A stretch of 64,000 nt of DNA from Marthasterias glacialis (lineage: Eukaryota > Echinodermata > Asteroidea > Forcipulatida > Asteriidae): positions 7,847,531 to 7,911,530 of the forward strand of contig OU452234.1 of the NCBI GenBank assembly GCA_911728455.2, in the 5' to 3' direction. Below the pieces are notes generated by a model. It ran no database searches. It had not been told where the DNA came from and was given only the letters and a program-made list of their open reading frames with translations. Positions 1-10,537 of the stretch are shown here, piece after piece (position 1 is the first letter of the stretch; each line of letters opens with the position of its first letter). The translations under genes were made by a program, and so were the position numbers.

Positions 1-37
1 AGTGATAGATTATATGGACGCAGTTACATTATGTATA

Positions 38-175
38 AAGCCCAGTTCACACTTCAATCATACGAAAGCAAAGCAAACTGTGGTGACGCAACAATTCAGT
101 ACACGCTGTTTTTCAATTGTGAAGCAAGAAAATTCGCTTCGCTTTCACAATTCGCATTAAATTTGAACCGGGCTT
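38..175. mobile_element. Short MITE with AAGCCC/GGGCTT ends
   Basis: Imperfect terminal inverted repeats: AAGCCCAGTTCAC at the left and GAACCGGGCTT at the right, 138 bp overall. There is no ORF. The interior is rich in AAGCGAA-like words. A related end, AAGACCCGGTTTGAATTT, recurs at about 1511-1528. Superfamily not assigned. Confidence 0.55.
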
Positions 176-1270
176 AATTCAAACTATGTTTGTACACATG
201 CACAATGTACATGTATGTATTGTATGTAACTTTATGCTCCTGTAGACTTGTCTTCACTTTAATCACCTTTAGTTTTGCCAAGGATCTGTAAGATAAAGCT
301 ACCTACCTGCAAGTCCTTATTTTACTGGTTACAGACTAACGTGTATGTACATGTATGTGAATTGTCAGTTCAATGGAAACACACTTCAAATCTTTCTGAG
401 AACAGGGAAGTGTGTAAAGAGCATGTAGTACAGGCCTAAAGGCTGAGACTACAGTAGTTTTGATATAATTATTTTCATGAAAACCCGCAACATATAATTT
501 CACTTTTAAAAAATAGTATATTTTAATGCATGTAACGGCGTGCAATTATTACGTGGTTAAATTGGTCACCGACTTTCAATTTTAACACCATCCCGATGAC
601 AATTCAGCTGTTGTTGTCATGTGACCATTTTGTACGATAACTTCAGATTGTCGAAAGTGCATCATGAAGAGCATGGGGCAATATCATAAAACCTTTAAGC
701 TTTAAGATTTTATACATGTACATGCTGCTCGATTTCTATTTCATAAAGCTGTTTACCATTTAAGGCTTGACGTAACAATGAAAATCCATCGTGAACGTGC
801 ATTGCAATGAATTTTTGTTCACTTGAGAAATTATGGGGAATATGTGCATACTCTGTTTTATGATTTAATTTATTGGTGATTAAATTAAGCATTTGTAAAA
901 TGTTTACATTGCTATAGTTCTGCAGAAAATTATGGTTAAATTGTCAATACTCAGCAGTCTAAAGTAAAATATGTCTAATTATAATAATTGTTCTTGTTTA
1001 GTGCTGCATTTACAGATTGCACATGAATGTTTATTTTGACAAAAGATTTTTCCCTGGCTTGATAAAGAGCAAGGTCTTGGAACAAAAAACGTATGCAACA
1101 AGCAAATTCATCGAGCAACACAATTGCAAAATAATTATGTATAGAGGTACGGGTGTGTATTACTCATGGCAAAAAAAACCTCTTGCATGAATCTTAGTTC
1201 CTCCTTCAGGCTGCATTGAACAAACGCTTTCCTTCATGAGGAATGTCTGGCTTAATGTTCATTGACAGAA
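176..1270. other. Intergenic DNA, nothing recognised
   Basis: AT-rich sequence with short random ORFs on both strands. I see no splice-consistent coding, RNA gene or clear repeat end here. Confidence 0.5.
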
Positions 1271-1274
1271 AATT

Positions 1275-1656
1275 ATGGTGTTCTATATCTGACATCTCAA
1301 ATTTACGAATCTTGCATCTCCCGTCTCGCATCTCGTCTTTACGAGTCTCGTTACGCTTCAAATCTCATCTCGCTTTTGTGTCTTGCATCTGGCGTTAAAT
1401 GTAAACTAGTAATTTGATACACCGTCTCAAATTTGTTTACATTGAAGGTGTGCATACTTCCCACGCTATATCCACAGTGTGTTTTCTATTTATAGTATAT
1501 TTTTGGAATTAAGACCCGGTTTGAATTTTAGACAGTGTATCAATTTACTAGTTTACATTTAATGCGAGATGCAAGATGTGAGATGCGAGGTTCAAAACGT
1601 AACGCGAGATTCATAAGTGCGAAATGCGAGATGGCAGATATAGAACACCATCGAAA
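1275..1656. repeat. Foldback element with GCGAGATGC-type arrays
   Basis: Left arm (about 1275-1440) and right arm (about 1510-1656) are imperfect reverse complements. Both carry degenerate repeats of GCATCTCGC / GCGAGATGC and the shared string TAAATGTAAACTAGTAA or its complement. The outer edges read TGGTGTTCTATATCTG and its complement. No coding capacity; a non-autonomous foldback transposon is the simplest reading. Confidence 0.7.
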
Positions 1657-1674
1657 ATACATGTATCAGAAGTC

Positions 1675-1905
1675 TCACTTTGTAGTCGCATGTCCTTGTA
1701 TCAAACCAATTATTGCACAGTACATGTACCTGAAATTTTCAATCCAGTCATTATCAGTCCAGTGGTCTTTGACTACAACGTCCCACCACATGCTACTTCT
1801 CTCCCTCTTCCAAAGACGTCTTTCAACCCCCGACTGCTCCTTTAAATTCCCCAGTAGGTCACCTGTGATGAGTTCCCAAAAAGACACACCTATTGAAGAC
1901 TTCTA
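1675..1905 (-). pseudogene. PIF/Harbinger transposase-like N-terminal fragment
   Basis: The minus strand encodes a stretch containing WWDVVVKDHWTDNDWIENFR. I recognise this as the region just before the catalytic DDE core of PIF/Harbinger transposases and HARBI1-like proteins. Only about 55 residues are present and no DDE core follows. The frame runs into AATTTCAG|GTACATG, which looks like a 5' splice site after the conserved ENFR. A spliced HARBI1-like host gene is therefore possible, but no downstream exon was found. It abuts the foldback repeat. More likely a transposon remnant. Confidence 0.5.
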
Positions 1906-2084
1906 GTTTTTAAATGGGTAACAACAATGTTAGGCTGTTCCATACTGTAAGTGTTTCTAAAATTTCATTTAAAAAGACAATTTCAACTGAAACGAGAGCT
2001 CAATTGTATTCGTGAATTCGGTAATTCCAACTCAAATTGAAAATTCAAACAGACAATTTCGTTATAATCATAATGATCCTTAAC

Positions 2085-2592
2085 TTCAATTCAATTCAAT
2101 TCAATTCAGTATTACATTTACTTCCATACTGAAAATTACATAACAGAATGCACAAAACAATAATCATGATAATGGTGGACGCACAATCCTAATAAGCCAA
2201 GGCTTGTTGCGGAGTGCCTTTAGACATGAAAAGAAAAATTAATCAAAATTAAGACAAAGACAAAAATAAACTTGTCGACAAATGATCTGACCAGAAAGAT
2301 TAAAAATAAGAAAACCGCTGAAATACTTTAAACTTGCAGGGAAGGAGGCAACAGGAGAACAAACCAAAAGGATGAAACTAAGCTACATATTGGGAGATAA
2401 GATACTCCTTGAAAGAGTTCTTAAAAGAGCCCACAAAGGTTTTGGACTTAATTGATTGGTTAATGCTATTCCAAAGACTGGGACCATACTGAAGGGTGTT
2501 TTTGTACTGAGTTGTGCGTGTGAAAGGTATGTATAGTATGCTGTGTGATAGTGGTGAATGGCGTTAACTGAGGTAAAGAAAGAAGAAAACAA
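2085..2592 (-). mobile_element. LINE 3' end (RT C-terminus plus pentanucleotide tail)
   Basis: Minus-strand translation of about 2470-2375 reads GPSLWNSINQSIKSK followed by FVGSFKNSFKEYL and a stop, the classical C-terminus of CR1/L2/jockey-type LINE reverse transcriptases. A 3' UTR of about 290 bp follows, ending in a (GAATT)n tail seen on the plus strand as repeated TCAAT at 2092-2110. 5'-truncated fragment; clade not assigned. Confidence 0.7.
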
Positions 2593-3059
2593 ATCAGGAA
2601 GGAGATTATTGTAAACTGAAACATGAAAATGCCAGTTTGAAGCTTATTAATATCACTTATGTCAGTTGGCTATTATAAGCTACAAAGTGACACAAAGATT
2701 GTTAGTTCATTTAATGTGTCAGAAGATATGACTGTTTGTGTTTGAACTACTGGTTTGGACTTGAATGGAAAGGTCAAATGTGGTCACAGTGTTTGAAAAG
2801 TTTATGTAGGGAAGAGAAAATCATACACGCAGCTGTGGAAAATTCAAGTCATGAGAATAAACCATAGTTTGACCACTAAAAACATTTTGAAAGTATGTAG
2901 TTTAAGAGCATCATAGAGAGGCTTTTAAAGGGGACACGCATAGAGATTTGATACAATCGGAACACACTCAAGGAATAAACAAAATACAATATCGGTTTGC
3001 TTGTTTGTATGCCTCTCTCTGTGGAAGAAGAAGCACTTATATAAAAAAGCTTAAAAAAA
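2593..3059. other. Intergenic DNA, nothing recognised
   Basis: Low-complexity AT-rich sequence. The short minus-strand ORFs show no family features. Confidence 0.4.
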
Positions 3060-3130
3060 CGAAGTGAGTTTATCATTTGGTCTCAATGTTTCGACTAGCT
3101 TGCTCTAGTCATCATCAGGAGACTGAAGAG
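3060..3130 (-). ncRNA. Hammerhead-like core in a Penelope-type terminal repeat (candidate)
   Basis: On the minus strand CTGATGA is followed by a 6 bp stem GACTAG/CTAGTC and then GAAAC, the order of conserved blocks in a hammerhead ribozyme (established for Penelope-like retroelements). There is one extra base before stem II, and I cannot build a convincing stem I or III, so it may be degenerate. A Penelope-like RT fragment lies on the same strand at 4881-4504. The string following GAAAC (ATTGAGACCAAAT...ATAAACTCACT) recurs on the plus strand at about 4107-4140. Confidence 0.3.
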
Positions 3131-3157
3131 TGTTGGAGATGCTGATCTCTTTATAGG

Positions 3158-3951
3158 AAAAGACCGATTGCGCGACAGTGTTTACATGCAGTCACGTGAC
3201 CCCTTATCGGGTATGACGCCATACAGCTGATGAAAAAATACGTGTAAAAGCATAGGCCATGACACAGAGTGATTTTGAAAACAGTCAATTTTATTTTCGT
3301 TAAGCGATGAATTGGTTAATCAGCCCCTTTATTTAGAGTAGTATGTTGTGGCATTAATTTAAATCACATCTCGGTTTCATAATTTAACAGGATTCTACTA
3401 AAAAGAGGTTTTTTAGCCATGCACTACCGGCATCGGACGACTATTATGTAGCCACCCGTGTGTTATTTTGTTTGTAATGTTGGCCTAAATCACTGTAAAA
3501 AAAAAGGGTAAAGAACGTTGGAAAAGTGAGCATTAATACCTAGCCTTGCAGAATTTCAAATAGACAAAGGAATCACACAGTTTTGGAAAGCAATTTCTTT
3601 GGAGCATTTCAGCTTCAAAACTTTGAAATTTTGGTGTTGAAAAGTGTGTGGTGATCGCGGTCGTCTGGCCTAACGTTCCGTCGCACGCTGTACACATCGT
3701 GCACATTTATACAGTACTTTTACAATTTTCAAGACTTGCTGGAACTGTCCTTACTGGCTTTATTCAGCCACTTGAAGGTCTTTGGTACAAACTCTGGAAT
3801 ATGTTTCACAGATTTCGAGCAAAAAAAGCCTTGATCGAATAAACTACATGCATTAATCATCGTGTACCGTACCACCCTTTCCTATGGAGGATTACGTGTG
3901 TATTTACATTTTATACCCAAAAGGGGTCACGTGTCGCGCAATCGGTCTATT
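3158..3951 (+). mobile_element. MITE family A, copy 1 (~795 bp)
   Basis: Terminal inverted repeat AGACCGATTGCGCGAC at 3161-3176 and its complement at 3933-3948. Both sub-terminal regions carry the E-box palindrome CACGTG. A 64-residue ORF inside recurs in other copies but has no domain and no selective signature visible here; I treat the element as non-autonomous. Four other copies are in the window. Confidence 0.85.
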
Positions 3952-4503
3952 CAGAGGTTTCAGTGTAGAGTCAGCACTGCTCTGGTTGGTTCTTCTGAAA
4001 GGAGAGCTGTGGTTGGTTGGCTCAGAGGCATTGTGTGGGCTGCCCATTGTGTGTGGATGCCCTGTGTACTGGGGTGTATCAGTAGACTGTTGGAAGTCAG
4101 TGGAGTGGGGTTGAGACCAAATTAATAATAAACTCACTCCGCAGCAGTGAAGTTATCTGAGAAGTCCCTTCGATCCACTAAGCGAAAGTACATGTAGTAG
4201 TAGTAGTCCCGGCCGATTTCCTACCTCCCCAGGTAATACTTAATAAGCAGGACAGTTCTTTTCAGAACTAAGTTGTCTCCCGAATTCCAAAATATACTCC
4301 GCGGTAGTAGAATAACAGCAAGACAAGTTTTCACAAGAACAATCTACTGTATAGCAAAGTAGAATCACATGGTGTTACCGCAAACCAAATATACACGTGT
4401 ACATTTTATTTTGTAATTGGTATTGAGATTCATCAAGGTTATTGCCTTCTTTTTTGTTTGTTTCTAATTGTCATAATCTAATCCCGACTCAAGCCTTGTT
4501 CTT
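3952..4503. other. Repeat-derived DNA between MITE A and the Penelope-like fragment
   Basis: Contains the string GTTGAGACCAAATTAATAA and AAACTCACT, an inverted partner of 3061-3093. It probably represents terminal-repeat DNA of the neighbouring Penelope-like element. No intact gene. Confidence 0.4.
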
Positions 4504-4881
4504 TTAATATTGTGTACCCGGCTGTTGTTCTTGCAGTAATTCCAGCAGGATTTGCAAATTCTGTTCATCCAAGTCTTTAAGCGAATCGTCTTGTGTTGAA
4601 TCTTGCAATCGAGCTCGTATTATTTTGTCTTTGATGTTTTTTTGTCGTTTGTAGGCTAACAGAGGTGGTATGGGGAAGAGCTTGTGAAGGAAATCATTAT
4701 CACTTATTAGGTTCCAGTGTTTGAAAATTGCACTTTTGAGAACAGAGTGACGTATTTGTGGGAAGTAAGGCAAAGTGAAAACAAGGGGTAGAGCTGTTGT
4801 TTTATCGCTGTTAGGTGGTGCACTCAACATAGGAATTCTGTGATCGTCGTTGGACTTTGTGAAATAGGTCAATTCTTCCAT
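4504..4881 (-). mobile_element. Penelope-like (GIY-YIG class) RT C-terminal fragment
   Basis: A 125-codon minus-strand ORF contains LPLVFTLPYFPQI and FPIPPLLAYKRQKNIKDKII. This pattern (LxPxPPLLAYRRxxNLKDxLVRA) typically lies between reverse transcriptase and the GIY-YIG nuclease in Penelope-like and related elements. No GIY-YIG domain is seen downstream; a MITE A copy occupies that interval. Family assignment is from memory of the motif, without a search. Confidence 0.5.
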
Positions 4882-4923
4882 TTTGTATCCACGTTCTATC
4901 AGTTAATCTTAAAAAAATTTTAC

Positions 4924-6354
4924 CTTCTTCTCAAATTTTTTTGTGTGTGTGCATATATATATGTTTGCACCTCTTCGTTTCACCATTAATGACGCTGCCA
5001 AATACAGATTCAGGATGTCCCGATTCTCAAGGCAAATTTTTAAACGTATCTTGGTTTTTTCAGAGTGTCTAGCTTTCTTCTTTCTGAAAGCGTTCGCCTT
5101 TGTAAATCTCGAGGTCAAGATTTGATTGTCAGAGGTCTCTGACGTAAACTTCAATGTAGGTTAATATGATGGTGCGGTTGTGTCAGATGCCTTTCTTTAA
5201 AAAAAGAGACATTTTCTGCTAAAATTGGCATTCATGGTCAAAATGGACTGAACATTGTGAAACTTTAGCATACTGATGGAGTGCATTTTGGGGATTTGCG
5301 CAGTTTCCAATTGTGCACTATTTCACGCTGTCTTTTGGTGAACACTGTGTGCAACTTTACGACTGCGCCGATCCTAAAATGCACTTCAGAAAACAACACA
5401 CAAACGACTCAGATTTTAGCAAAAAAAATTCTTATTTTGCAATAATCACATCAAACACAATCGTACCATCATATTAACTGGCCATATATCAAGCGTACTA
5501 GACCCAGTAACTGGGGCGCTGTACTCCTTTTTTGAGATTTTGACATTTTATCGGTCGTACTCGACCGATGTGTACCTCAGGTGAGTTTCAAGTTGATAGT
5601 AGGCCTAGATGTCTTTGATGGATTTTGGAGCATTTTTTTCACACTCTGTTTGGGAATTTGAAATTTGTACACAATTAACCAAGTTATTATGGGACTTCCT
5701 TCGAACCCTACATATCATAATTATGTCACTGCCAGCTGATCATTCATGTCCAAATATCTAGGCGTTTTGTTGGGTCCAGTGTAGCCCCAGTGACTGGGAC
5801 GCTGTACTCCTTTTGTTGTTGTTGAGATTTTGACATTATCGGTCATGCTAGTACTTAGTAGTAGTACAGTAGTAGTACGACCGATAATGTCAAAATCTAT
5901 ATAAAAAAAGGAGTACAGCGCCCCTACTCCTAGAACTATATGAGGTTCGTTCCGCTATCGTCTCCACGTTCGTGGAGACGATAGCGGAACAAACCTCATA
6001 GTTCTAGGAGTACAGCGCCCCAGTCACTGGGTCTAGGTCCAGTGAGTAACTCGGGCTAACGTTAGTCATGCTATTGCTAGTTTAATCTGAATTTTATGTC
6101 TTACCCTTTGTTACGAATGGTGTATCTGCCAGTGACATACAGCAAGAGATGAGTTGTTTCTTTCCGATTCGACCACTCCTTCTTTGACGTTTTGTTACAC
6201 GTTTGGAACATTTCTCTACCACAGAACGAGTGGTAGTGGTAGGCCTAACTCTTGTTGAATTGCATTGAATTTGTAACAATTGAGGAACGAGTGTCAGCAA
6301 AATCTTACTATAAGTTGCCGCTTTTCCATCAAATTTCTCTGAAAAAGTTGACAT
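4924..6354 (-). CDS. Possible two-exon gene start, unrecognised
   Basis: Exon 1 would be 6354-6105: an ATG opens 83 codons plus one base, ending at AAAGG|GTAAGA. Exon 2 would be 5138-4924: acceptor TTTACGTCAG, 215 nt, ending at GAGAAG|GTAAAA. The phases match (1 base + 2 bases giving Glu). Exon 1 encodes a basic stretch (KRVTKRQRRSGRIGKK) and exon 2 another lysine-rich run (FRKKKARHSEKTKIRLK). I recognise no domain. The polypyrimidine tract of the acceptor is weak, no terminal exon was found, and the intron is filled with MITEs, so chance is a serious alternative. Confidence 0.27.
5499..5566. mobile_element. Half-copy of palindromic MITE family P1
   Basis: Begins TAGACCCAGTAACTGGGGCG and runs through CTGTACTCCTTTTTTGAG to ATCGGTCGTAC. 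The second arm is missing or diverged. Confidence 0.55.
5567..5772 (+). repeat. Interspersed repeat also present at 60139-60330
   Basis: Shares GTACCTCAGGTGA, TTGATGGATTTT, GAAATTTGTACACA and a run around ATGTCCAAA with 60139-60330 in the same order and orientation. It is the host repeat into which the palindromic element at 5782-6035 inserted. Confidence 0.6.
5782..6035. mobile_element. Palindromic MITE P1 with 9 bp target duplication
   Basis: Arms are near-perfect complements: CCCAGTGACTGGGACGCTG to GACATTATCGGTC at the left, GACCGATAATGTC to CAGTCACTGGG at the right. GGTCCAGTG flanks both ends (5773-5781 and 6036-6044). P2 is inserted in the right arm. The 9 bp duplication suggests a Mutator-like class; no transposase is present. 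Confidence 0.75.
5925..6012. mobile_element. Palindromic MITE P2, copy 1, nested in P1
   Basis: An 88 bp near-perfect palindrome. It begins TACTCCTAGAACTAT, ends ATAGTTCTAGGAGTA, and turns around GTCTCCACGTTCGTGGAGAC. CAGCGCCCC is duplicated at 5916-5924 and 6013-6021, a 9 bp target duplication within P1 sequence. Confidence 0.85.
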
Positions 6355-6830
6355 TTTCTTACACAATCAGGATGTTATTTCCTGTACATAACAAGATACT
6401 TAGACTTGCCGAAAGATATTAATTTACTAAAAAATACTTTCAAGAAAACATAGAGCTCAATCCACACTCTGTCATGTCTGTCTACTACCTAGGTGGTGGA
6501 TGTGTAAAAAAAACATGAAACGCAAAATGATGGTGGTTGCGCTTGGAAGTGCGCCCGCTGTTGTTGCATGTAAAACCGAAGATTTGCACAAAAAAAGCAG
6601 TGATGGCAGATCGAAACTTGGGGTTAGGCCCACAGACCTGTGGTTAGGCCATAGTTGTGCTAATAATCCCCCCAAAAATGTAATATCCAATTATTAGTTT
6701 TTTCGTTTTCCAAGTTGCAAATAAAAAAAAGGTGAAGGCGAAAAAATGTGAAACAATTTTGACTGATCGACTGGAACATCAATGTTCTTGGCAGCAGGAA
6801 TCTCCTTGGGGTATTTTGTTTGGTTTTACC

Positions 6831-6927
6831 TAGACCTAGTAACTGGGGGCGCTGTACTCCTTTTTGAGATTACGACCAAAAAAGTCAAAATTTCAAAAAA
6901 AGTACAGCGCCCCAGTTACTGGGTCTT
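6831..6927. mobile_element. Palindromic MITE P1, short copy
   Basis: Left end TAGACCTAGTAACTGGGGGC, right end GCCCCAGTTACTGGGTCT, about 97 bp; the loop contains GACCAAAAAAGTC. No clear target duplication. Confidence 0.7.
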
Positions 6928-7450
6928 CCCTATTGGTATACATATTATAAACGCTGTAGGCATATACCAAAATAGTTTTTTGTGGCTTTGGGTGAACAAC
7001 CCTCTGTATTGGGCGATACCAGGATGGCCCCTTCAAGGAAAAGTATAAATTCTGGAGTTTTGAAATTAAAAATAAAATACAGAGGTCCAACAAGATCATC
7101 TCTGTATTAACAGCCAGCAAACCCATGTAGGTCGATAATATTGAGCACTAATGTAAGAACGGAGTTGGCTATAGTCTTGAATCATTTGATTCCTCGTCAC
7201 TTTGTCGACCCTTTTCCACATAAACTTAATCGAGATTCTTATATTATAAATAACTTGAGGATGATGGAGTTCCGTGGTTTAGAAGTCAATACTTTTTGCT
7301 TTCGGTGGTCCCTGTGCACTTTGAGGATCTACCCAGTACTGACTACGTTGCCCATCATAACATTCATGGGATAAACAAATATACTGTTCTTTACTACATG
7401 CAATTATTACATAATAAATAAGTTGTTATCTTTGGTTTTATCAATTTCAG

Positions 7451-7710
7451 ACAAGCCACTTTGGGATGACATTACTCATCAGTCCACGATCATGTCCGTT
7501 AATAACGACACCTTGTTTTCCGACCAACTGGCAATTAAAATGGAGCTGGAGAACAATTCAAGTGGAGAAGTTCAACCAGTTGACCCAATTCCTGTTATGT
7601 CAGAAGACGAGGAGGCATTGCTTGATTTGGTTGTACCTAAGGACAGTACGGAAAATATCGCCCATCAACCAAGTTCTTCTAAGTCCGAATCAGAAGAAAC
7701 CAGCGTTTAA
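7451..7710 (+). CDS. Terminal coding exon of an unrecognised + strand gene
   Basis: A pyrimidine-rich acceptor (TTATCAATTTCAG) precedes 86 open codons and a TAA at 7708-7710. The peptide is acidic and Ser-rich with composition typical of a disordered protein tail: KPLWDDITHQS near the start, then MSEDEEALLDLVVPKD, then SSSKSESEETSV. The exon starts in phase 1 (two bases complete a codon). No upstream exon was identified in 1-7450, which is mostly repeats, so the rest of the gene may lie outside the window. The C-terminal ETSV fits a class I PDZ ligand (S/T-x-V), interesting beside a PDZ scaffold gene but unproven. Confidence 0.45.
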
Positions 7711-8002
7711 CATGAGAAAAGAAAAGAAATATGCATTATAGTTTTACATGCTTCTTTGTGTTTTCAATTTTAAAAGCAACATTTGTGTTTTTTCCTTCTT
7801 GTGCAAGGATTTCTTGTCCAAAAAATCACATCTCTGTTTTTGTAGAGTTACAGTATAATTTTCATAAAACCTTCGATGTGTATGATTAAGTGATAAGTAA
7901 TGATTTCGAATAATTCTAAGTGTTTTTCTTCAATTAAAAGAATGGGTATCAGAGTGATAAGTAATTACAAAACTGATAGAGGATGGTAAACAAAAGTGTG
8001 TA

Positions 8003-8367
8003 TTTAAAGCCCCAGCTCAACATTGGTTAGAAAGAAAAATATGAATGTTCACAGATTTACATACTGTTTACATGGTATAAAGGTAATGATATAGAAAACC
8101 TTCCTCGAAAAATTTCTGCCTAGTGTTATCGTTTTTTAAAAAACAAATGAAATAAGATCTAAAATTAATGTTCGTCTCATGTAAGACCAAAACTCTGCCT
8201 AAGAATGCATACAAAAATACTGAATGCATTTTTACCGTTTTCTTGCAAATTAAGCAACGAAATGAGCTGAAACTTTCACAGGTTGGTTTTTAATTACATT
8301 TTTGATTTGTGCAAAGAATGGAAACATTTACATACACTTTACCAATTAGTTGAGCTGGGACTTTAAA
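8003..8367. mobile_element. MITE with TTTAAAG(T/C)CCCAGCTCAA ends
   Basis: TTTAAAGCCCCAGCTCAACA at the left and GTTGAGCTGGGACTTTAAA at the right, with an extended match (CATTGGTTAG / ACCAATTAG). About 365 bp with no coding. TTAA-type insertion is possible but not demonstrated. Confidence 0.6.
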
Positions 8368-9991
8368 CGCATTTTACGGGACTGGTAAGGATAAAAAACA
8401 TTCTTGCTTAGTTTCAGTCTGAAAGCTTACTTTTTATGAAGTTAATACTAGGTAACAAATTTTTCTTTGAAATATTTCTCTCTAAAATGCTGTCACCGTT
8501 GGAGAAAACTGATTCTGAAAACTTAAAAAAATACAACATCTGATTTAGGTCGTAACAATCAAAATTAAGGACAATGTGTTTACATGCTGAAAAGAGTGCA
8601 CGGTTTTTCACTATTTTCTCCTGACCCAGACGACGGATCGAGCCCAATTTTCCCCGGTTTGTTTGTATCAGATAAAATAAGAACCCTGTACTATCAGATT
8701 TTGCCAATTCTGTATAATAGTGCCTTTAAATTACCATACAGGCGAGGATAGTCCAAAGTTGGTTTAATTTTGCAATGATACAAGACAATTGTAAAGTGTC
8801 CCTATTGGCATTACAATGGCTGAGTTTTCGAGATCAACAACAACTTTTGTTATTTTTCTCAAACACACTTGATAACTATAGTCATAAAGTGATTCAAAGA
8901 AAGTTTTACAATAAGGGAGACTATTTTTAACACTATTATAAACAAAGCTTGAATATAAAGCCAAATTTGGCTTTGTGGGGGTTGCTCTTTGAATAGAAGA
9001 CATCTGCTGAAAGGCTAAACTAAAGTAGATATAGTATGAACAGCAAAGTTTGCACTTTGTTTTATTTTTTTCCGCAATGCGGCTCAGAACATAATTATCA
9101 ATGTGATAAAGATAATGAACATTGTCACCATGATCAGTAGCCAATGTCAACTTGAGAAAGATGTTTATTTCGGGACATTTTTCGATATGCATTCCTGCAA
9201 CTCAATTTACAAAGCATAGACAAATGTGTAAATCTATCTTTTTAATTTAGAACAAGATAACTACAGACATTAACGGACACCTCGAAATAATTATGTGTAA
9301 TGGTGAGGTCTCTTTATGATTGCCAGTGATTAAAGTAATTGCTACATGGCGACAACTTGTTGCTCAGCTGTTTGAGTTGGTCAAATTCAAGTAACATTTT
9401 GTGTGTGTTGACAAAACAGCCACCAGGATTGGTCCACTCCATTCATTCAAATGAATTTGGAAAGGCTGATTTTCTTCTCACAATCTCTAGGATTAAAGCT
9501 TTTTGCGGCAGGTATTGGTTTCCCTGACCAATCATGTCACTGAAAACGGCCGTCAATGTCATTCTAATTAACGCAGCCCCATTGTAAGGTTGATCACGAT
9601 TTCAAATAATTTTTATGGCATTATCTGTATTCAAAAATCGATTTTGTAATGAGTTACTTTCTGATTTGAGTCATTTTTATTACAGTGGTTGTTGGTTTAT
9701 GAAAACGATTCTAAAAAGGATGACCCATTTATTTGTTGCAAGCCTTCGTTGTTTATAAAACTAATGGTTTGGATATTACCATATTTCATAGCAAAACAAA
9801 TTTACTGGTTAAACAAACAACTTACAAAGCAAAAAAGACTGTAGGAGGATTTAAATTATCAAGTTTTCTTTTAGAACAAGTGTAAAAATCTTTGTTTAAT
9901 TAGTTGACAATTGATCGAATTCTTTTTCAAATTGAAATAAATGAACCATAAACTTGTCCACGCAAACCTGAAAAAGACTCATTTGAAAGTT
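8368..9991. other. Intergenic DNA, nothing recognised
   Basis: Contains uninterrupted minus-strand frames of 97 and 142 codons, but their composition (Phe/Tyr/Lys/Asn-rich) follows AT content. No motif or splice pattern supports them. Confidence 0.4.
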
Positions 9992-10124
9992 AGTGTTGTA
10001 GTCACCTGGGTTGAGTCCGAGTCTCGAGACACTCCAGTCGTGTCTGAGTTTTTTGCCGACGTGAATCGAGTCGAGTCCGAGTCACGAAAATTGCAACTTG
10101 AGACGCCTCGAGTCCTACAACTCT
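9992..10124. mobile_element. GAGTC-rich MITE with AGTGTTGTAG ends
   Basis: Ends AGTGTTGTAG and CTACAACTCT form an imperfect inverted repeat around repeated GAGTCCGAGTC / CGAGTC words. No coding. Confidence 0.5.
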
Positions 10125-10537
10125 GTTGAGAGTAAAATTAATATCATGTCGTTCAAATAAATTAGATTTATATTTTGACTGAAAGAGTTGAGTGGTTTGA
10201 TTTATTAAAAAAAATAGTAACATTTGAATTCGCAAAAGAAATAAACAGACTACGTCTGCTCACGTGTTTTGGCTACAGCGCCTTGTACTCCTATTGTTGT
10301 TGTTTGCTTCTGTATTTCAAAACATCATCATTACAGAACTAAACATTGAATTGTATAATGTTCGTTGATTTTATCTCCATTTTACCTTGTCTTTTGATTC
10401 AAACCAAAACATTAAAATGAACGACTTTCTCAGGTTTTAATTTCCGCTTTGTACAAAATCAGTTCAATATAGTTGCAAATGTGGTGTTGCTATGGTCGTA
10501 ACTAAATTGGTTGGTTAACGGGATTACAATGTAAAGC

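Noticed and set aside
3648-3842. Recurrent 64-codon ORF in MITE A copies
   Set aside because: Present only as part of the repeat, with no domain and no evidence of selection.
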